Positions 8,108 to 15,979 of a DNA stretch of 64,000 nt are shown piece by piece. The first letter of the stretch is position 1. The number at the start of each line of letters is the position of its first letter. The position numbers were made by a program, and so were the translations under genes. A model generated the notes under the pieces. That model did no database searches. It was not told the origin of the DNA and saw only the letters and a program-made list of their open reading frames with translations. Origin of the DNA: DATCMU01 sp036563245 (GTDB taxonomy: Bacteria > Pseudomonadota > Alphaproteobacteria > Rhizobiales > Devosiaceae); contig DATCMU010000014.1 in assembly GCA_036563245.1 (NCBI GenBank), positions 1 through 64,000 on the forward strand, given 5' to 3'.

Positions 8108-9592
8108 GTGACAGATCTTACAAGACTTTCCCTCGCCGAGGCCCGCAAGGGCCTTTCCGACAAGGACTTCACCTCGGTGGAACTGACCGAGGCCTATCTT
8201 GCGGCAATCGACGCGGCCAATCCCAAGCTGAACGCCTATGTCGAGGTGACCGCGCAACAGGCGCGGGCGATGGCGGTGAAGAGCGACGAGCGGCGGATCA
8301 ACGGCGAGGCAGGGCCGCTGGAGGGCATCCCGCTCGGCATCAAGGACCTTTTCGCCACCAGGGGTGTGCATACCCAGGCGGCAAGCCACATCCTCGACGG
8401 GTTCAAGCCCGAATACGAGTCGACCGTCACCTCCAATCTTTGGCGGGACGGCGCGGTGATGCTGGGCAAGCTCAACATGGATGAGTTCGCCATGGGTTCG
8501 TCCAACGAGACCTCCTACTACGGGCCGGTAATCAACCCGTGGCGGGCGGAAGGGTCGAATGCCGACCTGGTGCCGGGCGGGTCTTCGGGCGGATCGGCGG
8601 CAGCGGTGTCGGCATGGCTCTGCGCCGGGGCCACGGCGACGGACACCGGCGGTTCGATCCGCCAGCCGGCCGCATTTACCGGAACGGTCGGCATCAAGCC
8701 CACCTATGGCCGTTGTTCGCGCTGGGGCGTGGTTGCTTTCGCTTCGTCGCTCGACCAGGCCGGTCCGATCGCCCGCAGCGTCGAGGATGCGGCGATCCTT
8801 CTGACTTCGATGGCTGGTTTCGACGCCAAGGATTCAACCAGCGCCGACCGGGCCGTGCCTGATTTCGCGGCGGCGGTGGAACGGGGCGTGAAGGGGCTGA
8901 CCATTGGCGTGCCGCGCGAATATCGCATGGACGGCATGCCCGAGGAAATCGAGCGCTTGTGGCAACAAGGGCTTGCCTGGCTCAAGGCCGAGGGGGCCAA
9001 GGTCGTCGACATCTCCCTGCCGCACACCAAATATGCCTTGCCCGCATATTATATCGTGGCGCCCGCGGAGGCGTCGTCGAACCTGGCGCGCTATGACGGC
9101 GTAAAATACGGGCTTCGGGTCAGCGGTGGCGACATCACCGACATGTACGAACTCACCCGCGCCAAGGGCTTCGGGCGAGAGGTCAAGCGCCGCGTGATGA
9201 TCGGCACCTATGTTCTGTCCGCGGGCTATTACGACGCCTATTACGTCAGGGCCCAGAAGGTACGAACGCTGATCAAACGGGATTTCGAACAGGCGTTCGC
9301 GGCGGGCGTCGACGCAATCCTGACCCCTGCGACACCTTCGGCCGCATTCGGGGTGGCCGATCAGGAAATGGCATCCGATCCGGTCAAGATGTACCTCAAC
9401 GACGTGTTCACCGTGACGGTAAACATGGCAGGGCTTCCCGGGATCGCCGTGCCCGCGGGCAAGGATGGCCGCGGCCTGCCGCTGGGGCTGCAGCTGATCG
9501 GCAAGCCATTCGATGAAGAGACGCTCTTTGCCGCCGGCCGTGTTATCGAGAGGTCGGCGGCGCTCGACCTGGCTCCGGCGCGCTGGTGGTGA
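8108..9592 (+). CDS. gatA: aspartyl/glutamyl-tRNA amidotransferase subunit A
   Basis: Amidase-signature glutaminase subunit of GatCAB that releases ammonia from glutamine. 494 residues, full length. The Lys-cisSer-Ser triad is visible: K79 in GIPLGIKDLF, S159 in GGSSGGSAAAVS and the nucleophile S183 in TDTGGSIRQPA. The start is GTG at 8108. It is followed three bases later by the next gene, so it is clearly inside an operon. Confidence 0.98.
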   Translation: MTDLTRLSLAEARKGLSDKDFTSVELTEAYLAAIDAANPKLNAYVEVTAQQARAMAVKSDERRINGEAGPLEGIPLGIKDLFATRGVHTQAASHILDGFKPEYESTVTSNLWRDGAVMLGKLNMDEFAMGSSNETSYYGPVINPWRAEGSNADLVPGGSSGGSAAAVSAWLCAGATATDTGGSIRQPAAFTGTVGIKPTYGRCSRWGVVAFASSLDQAGPIARSVEDAAILLTSMAGFDAKDSTSADRAVPDFAAAVERGVKGLTIGVPREYRMDGMPEEIERLWQQGLAWLKAEGAKVVDISLPHTKYALPAYYIVAPAEASSNLARYDGVKYGLRVSGGDITDMYELTRAKGFGREVKRRVMIGTYVLSAGYYDAYYVRAQKVRTLIKRDFEQAFAAGVDAILTPATPSAAFGVADQEMASDPVKMYLNDVFTVTVNMAGLPGIAVPAGKDGRGLPLGLQLIGKPFDEETLFAAGRVIERSAALDLAPARWW

Positions 9593-9594
9593 CC

Positions 9595-9897
9595 ATGGAC
9601 GAGTTTCTCGCTTCGCTTGAGCAATCCGAGCCCCCGCGCAACCTGAGCAAGCCGCTCCAGGCCCTGTGGTGGCTGAAGAAGGGCAACCTGCTGGCCGGCC
9701 CTGAATGGGACCAGGCCCACCTGATCTGCCAGACGCAGGAGGGCAACGTTTCGTTCGACTGGGTGCATGCCCTGGCGCACTGGATCGAAGGCGATTTCGG
9801 CAACTCGGACTACTGGTACCGCATGGCAGGTCAGAAGCGAACCAAGCCGAGCGTCGCGCAGGAATGGCAGCACATGGTGGAAACGCTCCTCAAGTGA
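9595..9897 (+). CDS. small conserved protein of unknown function in gat operon
   Basis: 100 residues, no signal peptide or membrane segment. The composition is rich in Trp and His (LQALWWLKKGNL, WVHALAHWIEG, NSDYWYRMAG). Starts are possible at GTG 9586, GTG 9589 or ATG 9595; the ATG avoids overlap with gatA. I remember proteins of this kind as uncharacterised in Alphaproteobacteria but cannot name a family. Tight spacing to gatA (2 bases) indicates co-expression. The repeated WxxA/H pattern could be a small soluble helical fold. Confidence 0.8.
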   Translation: MDEFLASLEQSEPPRNLSKPLQALWWLKKGNLLAGPEWDQAHLICQTQEGNVSFDWVHALAHWIEGDFGNSDYWYRMAGQKRTKPSVAQEWQHMVETLLK

Positions 9898-9955
9898 GCG
9901 CGTCGAGCGCCCGCAGGGGCGGCATAGCGAAACCAGGGAACGAAGCGAGACGCAC

Positions 9956-10270
9956 GTGAGCCAGAATACTCCCCCAGCCGACTGCCAGACCAAGGAGGAT
10001 GTGCGCGCCGAGATCGACCGTATCGATCTTGCGCTGTTGCATCTTTTTGCCGAACGCCACGCCTATGTGACCCGGATGGCGGAGATCAAGACCGATCCCC
10101 ACGAGGCCTATGATCCAAAGCGGATCGAGGCCGTGATCGCGCGGATCAGGGAGCGCGCCGAAAGCCTCGATCTCGACGAGGACCAGGCGGAATTGATCTG
10201 GCGCACGCTGATAAACTGGAATGTGAACTACGAAAAGGGCATCATTGCCGCTCGACACAAGCACGGATAG
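9956..10270 (+). CDS. chorismate mutase, AroQ class
   Basis: Converts chorismate to prephenate for phenylalanine and tyrosine synthesis. 104 residues from a GTG at 9956, the length of a monofunctional all-helical AroQ mutase. Helix 1 shows EIDRIDLALLHLFAERHAYV with the conserved Arg and RMAEIK with the conserved Lys; DPKRIEAVIARIRERAE matches the second active-site Arg and the following helix. No signal peptide is visible, so it is cytosolic rather than the secreted *AroQ type. Upstream frame extends into the preceding gene and is not used. Lies five bases before a GNAT gene inside the gat cluster. Confidence 0.9.
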   Translation: MSQNTPPADCQTKEDVRAEIDRIDLALLHLFAERHAYVTRMAEIKTDPHEAYDPKRIEAVIARIRERAESLDLDEDQAELIWRTLINWNVNYEKGIIAARHKHG

Positions 10271-10275
10271 CCGCA

Positions 10276-10788
10276 ATGCACGATGCCGTAGTCCTTCGCC
10301 GAGCCGACCCTGCCGAGGCCATGGAGCTGGCGGCAATCGGCTACGCGGCATGGGAAAGCGGCATTCTGCCCCTGGTGCGCGAGCAGGCGGGGATGCGCCA
10401 GACCCAGCAGCGCCGGCTGATTTCCTATTGCAGCGAGGCGGTGAACCGGATCACGGTCGCGGCCATGAACGGGGAAGCGGTGGGCTGGTGCGGACGCGCG
10501 CGTGGCCGGCCTTATATTCCGTTCCTGTTCGTTTCCCCGGGCCTGCAGGGGCAGGGGATCGGCTCGCAGCTCCTGCGGCGCGTCGAGGCGATGTACGAGT
10601 TGGAAGGCTTTGGCTACATCCAGCTCGAAACGCCTGCCGACCATGTGCGCGCGGTCAAGTTCTATGAGCGCAACGGGTACAACATCATGGCGATGAAGCT
10701 GGATGGACGCGGGGCGCACAAACCGTTTATGAGCGTGTGGCTCGAAAAGAAGCTGCACCCATTCACCGGTGTAATCGAAGACGAATGA
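10276..10788 (+). CDS. GNAT family N-acetyltransferase
   Basis: 170 residues with the N-acetyltransferase fold. N-terminal RRADPAEAMELAAIGYAAW is the beta1-alpha1 unit; the acetyl-CoA loop is GLQGQGIGSQLLRRVEAM; the following GYIQLETPADHVRAVKFYERNGY is the beta5-alpha4-beta6 part. The substrate is unknown. ATG at 10276 is five bases after the chorismate mutase stop, and gatB begins 19 bases after its stop, so it is within the same transcription unit. It is clearly different in sequence from the other GNAT gene of this cluster and not a recent duplicate. Confidence 0.9.
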   Translation: MHDAVVLRRADPAEAMELAAIGYAAWESGILPLVREQAGMRQTQQRRLISYCSEAVNRITVAAMNGEAVGWCGRARGRPYIPFLFVSPGLQGQGIGSQLLRRVEAMYELEGFGYIQLETPADHVRAVKFYERNGYNIMAMKLDGRGAHKPFMSVWLEKKLHPFTGVIEDE

Positions 10789-10807
10789 GTTCGAAGGAAA
10801 ACAAGGC

Positions 10808-12289
10808 GTGAGCATCGTCGATACCCGCAGCCCCAATCCAAAGCAGTTCATCAAGGGCGCGACCGGCGACTGGGAAGTCGTCATCGGCATGGAGGTCCAT
10901 GCCCAGGTCACCAGCGAATCCAAACTCTTTTCGGGGTCTTCGACCGAATTCGGGCGTCCGCCGAACTCCAATGTGAGTTTCGTGGATGCTGCGATGCCGG
11001 GCATGTTGCCGGTGATCAACGAGGAATGCGTTCGCCAAGCAGTGCGCACCGGCCTTGGGTTGAAGGCGCAGATCAACAAGCGCTCGGTTTTCGACCGCAA
11101 GAACTACTTCTACCCCGATCTGCCGCAGGGCTACCAGATCTCCCAGTACAAGGATCCCATCGTGGGCGAGGGCAAGGTGCTGCTCGACATGGGCGAGGAT
11201 GGGGAAATCGAGATCGGGATCGAACGTTTGCACCTCGAGCAGGATGCCGGCAAATCGATCCACGACCAGCACCCCAGCATGAGTTTTGTCGATCTGAACC
11301 GGTCGGGCGTGGCGCTGATGGAAATCGTCTCCAAACCGGACTTGCGTTCGTCGGAGGAGGCGAAGGCCTATCTTTCCAAGTTGCGCACGATCCTGCGCTA
11401 CCTGGGCACGTGCGACGGGAACATGGAACAGGGTTCCATGCGCGCCGATGTCAACGTCTCGGTGCGGCGTCCGGGTGGTGAATTCGGCACGCGCTGCGAA
11501 ATCAAGAACGTCAATTCAGTGCGTTTCGCCGGCCAGGCCATCGAATACGAGGCGCGCCGACAGATCGACATTCTCGAGGATGGGGGCGCCATCGACCAGG
11601 AGACCCGCCTTTTCGACCCCAAGTCAGGCGAGACACGGTCCATGCGCTCCAAGGAAGAGGCGCACGATTACCGCTACTTCCCCGACCCGGACCTGCTTCC
11701 GCTTGAATTCGACGATGCATTCATCGCGGAACTGGCGAACAAGCTGCCGGAATTGCCGGACGAGAAGCGCGTTCGTCTGCAGGCCGACTATGGCATTACG
11801 CACTACGACGCGAGCATTCTGGTCATGGATCGGGCGTCGGCCGATTTCTATGAGGAAGTGGCCCGCGGGCGGGACGGAAAGCTGGCGGCCAACTGGGTCA
11901 TCAATGAATTGTTCGGGCGACTGAACAAGGAGGGGCTGGATGTGTCCAGCAGCCCGGTGAGCGCGGCACAACTGGGCAGCATTGTCGACCTGATCGGCAA
12001 GGGCGACATCTCCGGCAAGATCGCCAAGGATCTGTTCGAGATCGTGTGGACCGAAGGCGGCGAGCCATCGCAGATTGTCGAAAGCCGCGGCATGCGACAG
12101 GTCACCGATACCGGGGCCATCGAGAAGGTGGTGGACGAGATCATCGCCGCGAATCCGGACAAGGTCGAGCAGGCAAGGGCCAAGCCCACCATGCTGGGCT
12201 GGTTCGTCGGGCAGGTCATGAAGGCCAGCCAGGGCAAGGCCAATCCGCAGGCTGTGAACGAGATTCTCAAGGCGAAGCTGGGTCTTTAG
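10808..12289 (+). CDS. gatB: aspartyl/glutamyl-tRNA amidotransferase subunit B
   Basis: Kinase/transamidase subunit that phosphorylates and amidates misacylated tRNA. 493 residues, full length. The N-terminus has IGMEVHAQVTSESKLFSG, then RKNYFYPDLPQGYQISQY, the metal-site region around EIGIERLHLEQDAGKS and HDYRYFPDPDLLPL. The C-terminal YqeY-like tRNA-binding tail (EQARAKPTMLGWFVGQVM, ANPQAVNEILKAKLG) is intact. GTG start at 10808 after AAGGAAAACAAGGC. It ends the gat cluster. Confidence 0.98.
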   Translation: MSIVDTRSPNPKQFIKGATGDWEVVIGMEVHAQVTSESKLFSGSSTEFGRPPNSNVSFVDAAMPGMLPVINEECVRQAVRTGLGLKAQINKRSVFDRKNYFYPDLPQGYQISQYKDPIVGEGKVLLDMGEDGEIEIGIERLHLEQDAGKSIHDQHPSMSFVDLNRSGVALMEIVSKPDLRSSEEAKAYLSKLRTILRYLGTCDGNMEQGSMRADVNVSVRRPGGEFGTRCEIKNVNSVRFAGQAIEYEARRQIDILEDGGAIDQETRLFDPKSGETRSMRSKEEAHDYRYFPDPDLLPLEFDDAFIAELANKLPELPDEKRVRLQADYGITHYDASILVMDRASADFYEEVARGRDGKLAANWVINELFGRLNKEGLDVSSSPVSAAQLGSIVDLIGKGDISGKIAKDLFEIVWTEGGEPSQIVESRGMRQVTDTGAIEKVVDEIIAANPDKVEQARAKPTMLGWFVGQVMKASQGKANPQAVNEILKAKLGL

Positions 12290-12343
12290 AACCTTTTCGC
12301 TTTTCTCCGAATCGCTCGACGGCTCCAGGTCGTTGAATGGTTG

Positions 12344-12385
12344 CGCTTTCGAAGCGGAAAACCGTTGCCAGATTTCCTCAAAGCG
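12344..12385. repeat. nested inverted repeat element upstream of GST gene
   Basis: CGCTTT at 12344-12349 pairs with AAAGCG at 12380-12385, and inside it GGAAA at 12356-12360 pairs with TTTCC at 12373-12377. Short intergenic elements of the form GGAAAACCG...TTTCC recur in many Hyphomicrobiales genomes as I remember them; I see only this copy here. No T-tract follows, so a terminator for gatB is less likely. Confidence 0.45.
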
Positions 12386-12465
12386 TTTCAGACGGTCGAC
12401 TGATCCTTATCGGAACACGGGACGTAGGACTGGCAACAGTCTGGTTCAAACGTCCCGAGGTTCCG

Positions 12466-13131
12466 GTGATCCAAGTCCACTTTCTTGAAAGGTCCCGTGC
12501 GCACCGAATTGTCTGGCTGCTTGAGGAACTGGGCGTTCCCTATGAAATCGTCCGCTACGAGCGCGATCGGGAAACCGATCTGGCACCCCCCGAACTGGCG
12601 CGTATTCATCCCCTGGGAAAGTCGCCGGTAATCAGCGACGATGGGCTCGTGGTGGCAGAAAGCGGGGCGATTGCGGAATACCTTGTCGAGCGCTACGGCA
12701 ATGGCGGGCTGGCGCCAACGCCGGGCAGCGAGGATTGGCTCAGCTATCGCTACTGGATGCACTATGCCGAGGGTTCGGCGATGCCGGCGGTATTCCTCAA
12801 ATACCTGTTCATGGCCTTGCCGCGCCGCGTCCCATTCTTCGTTCGGCCACTTGTGGCAGCCATTTCCGGCGCCGTGCAACGCGCCTTCACGGACCCTCAA
12901 CTCCGGGCTCATGCGGATTTCTGGGAAGACACGCTTTCACGCACGCAGTGGTTTGCCGGCGACAGGTTCACTGCAGCCGACATCATGATGAGCTATCCCG
13001 TCGAGGCTGCAGCCCGCATCGCGGGGGTGGCAGACAACCGCCCGGCAATTGCGCGTTTCCTTCTGGCGATCAGGGGGCGCCAGGCGTACATCGATGCAAC
13101 CGAGCGTGGCGGCGAGCCCATGCTGACCTGA
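12466..13131 (+). CDS. glutathione S-transferase family protein
   Basis: About 221 residues. The N-terminal thioredoxin-like domain starts VIQVHFLERSRAHRIVWLLE and contains LGKSPVISDDGLVVAESGAI, with the cis-Pro and the glutamate/serine that bind the gamma-glutamyl part of glutathione. The C-terminal helical domain has the N-capping motif FTAADIMMSYP. The frame has an earlier ATG at 12337, but the extra 43 residues are unlike any GST N-terminus and cover the inverted-repeat element; GTG at 12466 with GAGG five bases upstream is preferred. The substrate is unknown. It stands alone, convergent with the EamA gene. Confidence 0.88.
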   Translation: MIQVHFLERSRAHRIVWLLEELGVPYEIVRYERDRETDLAPPELARIHPLGKSPVISDDGLVVAESGAIAEYLVERYGNGGLAPTPGSEDWLSYRYWMHYAEGSAMPAVFLKYLFMALPRRVPFFVRPLVAAISGAVQRAFTDPQLRAHADFWEDTLSRTQWFAGDRFTAADIMMSYPVEAAARIAGVADNRPAIARFLLAIRGRQAYIDATERGGEPMLT

Positions 13132-13154
13132 TCACGCTCCCCATCCGCTACCCG

Positions 13155-13171
13155 CCAGGGTCGACCCCTGG
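13155..13171. terminator. hairpin between convergent GST and EamA genes
   Basis: CCAGGG and CCCTGG form a six-base stem with a five-base loop in the 60-base gap between the two convergent genes. There is no T-tract on either strand, so it would be at best a weak or Rho-assisted bidirectional terminator. Confidence 0.3.
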
Positions 13172-13191
13172 GGACCGCCCTGTCGAATGGG

Positions 13192-14082
13192 TCACGCGCG
13201 GGCGCGTCGCAGGCGGCGTACGATCCTGCCATCGATGAATAGCAGGCCGATGAAGATGCCCAGCATTCCCACGAAATGTATCGGCAGGATTGTCTCGCCA
13301 AGCAGGGTCATTCCAAGCACGATTGCCGACAACGGCGCGATGAAGGTGACGATGGAGAAATTCGTCGCTCCGATGCGCGGCAACAGCCGGTACATGACCT
13401 GGAAGGCGAACGTGGTGGATAGAAGCGCGATGCCAAGCAGGGCGAACCAGGTTTCGCCATGCGTGATTGCCGGCATGCCCTCGGAGCCAAAAGCCAGGAT
13501 GACCGCGGCTATGCCGCCGCCGCTCAGCGCGCATGTCGCCAGAACCGTTGGGTCCATGTGGGCGAATTTTCGCGCGTAGTTCAGCCCCGTCGCGTAACAC
13601 ACGGTTGCCAGAAGGCACGCCCCGATCGCCCAGACCTCCGTGGCGCCGCCCGCCTCGATCGCTGGCAGGGTGAGAATGACGGCGCCGACGAATCCGGCGA
13701 CCACTCCGACGGATTTCATCCAGGTGGCACGCTCGCCGCCAGGCCAGAACTGCGAAACGATCACCGTCGTGATGGGGGTCATCGCGTTCACGATTGCCGC
13801 GACGCCGCTGGCCAGGTGTGCCTGGCTCATGGGGAACAGGGCAAAAGGCACCGTGTAGCTGAGTAGGCCAAGCAGGAACATGTGGCCGTAAACGCCGAGT
13901 TCACGGGGGAGGCGCTTGCGCGTGGCGACCAGCACCACCCATGAACCCAGGGCGCCGATACCGACGCGGCCGGCGGAAACCCAAAGCGGGCCGAGTTCGC
14001 GGATCAGGATGGCATTGAACAGGAAGGATGCCCCCCAGATCGTGCCAAGAAGAATCACCCAGAACCAGTCGCGCGCAGCCAT
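13192..14082 (-). CDS. EamA (DMT) family transporter
   Basis: Inner-membrane drug/metabolite transporter of about 296 residues with two EamA repeats and roughly ten hydrophobic segments. Repeat 1 begins FWVILLGTIWGASFLFNAIL and ends near IVSQFWPGGERATW; repeat 2 covers EVWAIGACLLATVCYATGL to GMLGIFIGLLFIDGRIV. The C-terminus is basic (RRLRRARA), which fits a cytosolic tail. The substrate cannot be predicted. The frame extends to 14160, but the ATG at 14082 has GGAG eight bases upstream and gives a normal short N-terminus. Confidence 0.9.
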   Translation of the reverse strand: MAARDWFWVILLGTIWGASFLFNAILIRELGPLWVSAGRVGIGALGSWVVLVATRKRLPRELGVYGHMFLLGLLSYTVPFALFPMSQAHLASGVAAIVNAMTPITTVIVSQFWPGGERATWMKSVGVVAGFVGAVILTLPAIEAGGATEVWAIGACLLATVCYATGLNYARKFAHMDPTVLATCALSGGGIAAVILAFGSEGMPAITHGETWFALLGIALLSTTFAFQVMYRLLPRIGATNFSIVTFIAPLSAIVLGMTLLGETILPIHFVGMLGIFIGLLFIDGRIVRRLRRARA

Positions 14083-14178
14083 TTCGTTCACTCCGATTGA
14101 GCGGAGGAAAATATGTCGCTTGTGTTCGCGGGTCGAACCGATTTTGACAATGCCAGCCATAAATCCGGCTGATGACAG

Positions 14179-14772
14179 TCAGTCGCGCAATTCTGCGTCG
14201 CCGGTGGCAAGCATGCGCAGCGCCTCGGGATAGATGCGATGCTCGGCTTCCAGCACCCGTTCCGCGAGGGTATCAGGGGTGTCGCCAGCAAGCACTGGCA
14301 CGCGCGCCTGCAGGATTATGGGGCCCTCGTCCATGCCCGGGGTGACGAAATGCACCGTGCACCCATGTTCCTTTACACCTGCCGCCAGTGCGCGTTCGTG
14401 AGTATGCAGGCCCTTGAACTCGGGCAACAGTGCGGGATGGATATTGATCATGCGACCGGCCCACTTGCTGACGAAACCCGGCGTGAGCAGGCGCATGAAT
14501 CCCGCCAGGCACACGATCTCCGCATTCCAGCCGACGAGAACTTCATCAAGCGCGGCGTCGAACGCCTCACGGCCAGCATAGTCGCGATGCGAGCGAACCG
14601 CTGTGGAGATGCCTTTTCCGGCGGCAAATTCGAGGCCCTTGGCGTCGGCCCGGTTGGACAGGACGCCGACGATTTCCGCCGGAAACCCCGGGGTGCCTGC
14701 GGCTTCGATCAGCGCCGTCATGTTCGAGCCGCGCCCCGATATGAGGATCGCGACGCGTTTGCGGGCAGTCAT
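14179..14772 (-). CDS. purN: phosphoribosylglycinamide formyltransferase 1
   Basis: Transfers formyl from 10-formyl-THF to GAR, the third step of purine synthesis. 197 residues. Signatures are the phosphate loop SGRGSNMTALIE, LAGFMRLLTP, the catalytic Asn-His segment INIHPALLPEFKGLHTH and the catalytic Asp in VTPGMDEGPIILQ. The start overlaps the purM stop by four bases (ATGA-type overlap), so purM and purN are translationally coupled. Confidence 0.98.
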   Translation of the reverse strand: MTARKRVAILISGRGSNMTALIEAAGTPGFPAEIVGVLSNRADAKGLEFAAGKGISTAVRSHRDYAGREAFDAALDEVLVGWNAEIVCLAGFMRLLTPGFVSKWAGRMINIHPALLPEFKGLHTHERALAAGVKEHGCTVHFVTPGMDEGPIILQARVPVLAGDTPDTLAERVLEAEHRIYPEALRMLATGDAELRD

Positions 14773-15845
14773 AGGGCCAGAGCGCCTTCAAAGGTCACGG
14801 CGTCGCCCTCGCGCTTGACCAACGAACCCACGATTGCGGCCGTCTCGCCGTTCTCCGAGAGGTTGGCGACGAAGGCTTCCGCGTCACTCGGGGCGACGGC
14901 GGCAAGCATGCCGACCCCGCAATTGAAGGTGCGGAGCATCTCGGCTGCGGGCAGGCCACCCGTGCGGGCAAGCCATCCGAAGACCGGGGGCACGTTGACC
15001 TTCGAAAGATCGATGTGGGCCGCAAGACCTTCAGGCAGGACGCGCGGGATGTTGTCGACGAACCCGCCGCCTGTGATATGGGCGAGCGCCTTGACCGCTA
15101 GGCCGGCGCGGATCGCGGCGAGCAGGGGGCGGACGTAGATCCGGGTCGGTTCGAGCAGGGCCTCGCCGAGGGATCTTGTCTGGTCGAATGGCGCAGGCGC
15201 ATTCCATTCAAGGCCGGATACACCCACGATACGGCGCACCAGCGAAAAACCGTTCGAATGGACCCCTGACGAGGCAATGGCAACCAGCACGTCGCCGGCG
15301 GCAAGGTCTACCCTGGGCAACAGGGTACCGCGTTCCGCCGCGCCGACGGCAAAGCCGGCGAGGTCGTAGTCGCCGCCCTGGTACATGCCGGGCATTTCGG
15401 CCGTCTCGCCACCGATCAGCGCGCAGCCGGCGATGCGGCAGCCCTGCGCGATCCCGGCGACGATCTGGGCGCCCGCGGCCACGTCCAGCTTGCCGGTTGC
15501 GAAATAGTCGAGGAAGAACAGGGGCTCGGCGCCCTGCACCACGATGTCGTTGACGCACATGGCCACGAGGTCGATGCCGATGGTATCGTGCCGGCCGGTC
15601 TCTATGGCGATGCGCAGCTTTGTGCCCACGCCATCATTGGCGGCAACCAGCACGGGATCGACGAAACCGGCGGCCTTCAGGTCGAAAAGACCGCCGAATC
15701 CTCCGATCTCTCCGTCAGCGCCGGGGCGGCGCGTCGAACGGACCGCAGGCTTGATTGCGTCGACAAGGGCATTGCCGGCGTCGATGTCAACGCCCGCCTG
15801 CTTGTATGAGATGCTGTTTGGTGTCACGTTTTCGGGGTCGGACAT
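14769..15845 (-). CDS. purM: phosphoribosylformylglycinamidine cyclo-ligase
   Basis: AIR synthetase, the ATP-dependent fifth step of purine synthesis. 358 residues. Motifs are SYKQAGVDIDAGNALVDAI at the N-terminus, GGLFDL, ANDGVGTKLRIA, the GIDLVAMCVNDIVVQGAEP core and LIGGETAEMPGMY. The pathway partner purN follows directly. The gene is divergent from the PerM-type transporter; the 134-base gap has a promoter and a 14-base palindrome nearer the other gene. No purine riboswitch-like structure was recognised. Confidence 0.98.
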   Translation of the reverse strand: MSDPENVTPNSISYKQAGVDIDAGNALVDAIKPAVRSTRRPGADGEIGGFGGLFDLKAAGFVDPVLVAANDGVGTKLRIAIETGRHDTIGIDLVAMCVNDIVVQGAEPLFFLDYFATGKLDVAAGAQIVAGIAQGCRIAGCALIGGETAEMPGMYQGGDYDLAGFAVGAAERGTLLPRVDLAAGDVLVAIASSGVHSNGFSLVRRIVGVSGLEWNAPAPFDQTRSLGEALLEPTRIYVRPLLAAIRAGLAVKALAHITGGGFVDNIPRVLPEGLAAHIDLSKVNVPPVFGWLARTGGLPAAEMLRTFNCGVGMLAAVAPSDAEAFVANLSENGETAAIVGSLVKREGDAVTFEGALAL

Positions 15846-15904
15846 GGGCCAGCGCGCAAGGAACAGGATATCCCCGCACGTCCAGCGACCGCCGAAAACG
15901 ACGG

Positions 15905-15933
15905 TTGATCGCCGTTCAGCGGGGCGATATCAG
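15905..15933 (+). promoter_or_regulatory. candidate sigma70-type promoter of the perM-hdaA-ppk-ppx genes
   Basis: TTGATC at 15905-15910 and TATCAG at 15928-15933 are separated by 17 bases; each matches four of six consensus positions. The predicted start of transcription would fall about 40 bases before the ATG at 15980. Confidence 0.4.
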
Positions 15934-15941
15934 CGCTGATA
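15928..15941. promoter_or_regulatory. perfect 14-base palindrome over the candidate -10
   Basis: TATCAGCGCTGATA reads identically on both strands and overlaps the predicted -10 of the PerM-type gene, in the gap shared with divergent purM. The position is what a repressor operator would have. No regulator gene is adjacent. Confidence 0.45.
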
Positions 15942-15979
15942 ACGGCTCACGGAACAACGCGCAAGGGTTGCGGAACAAC

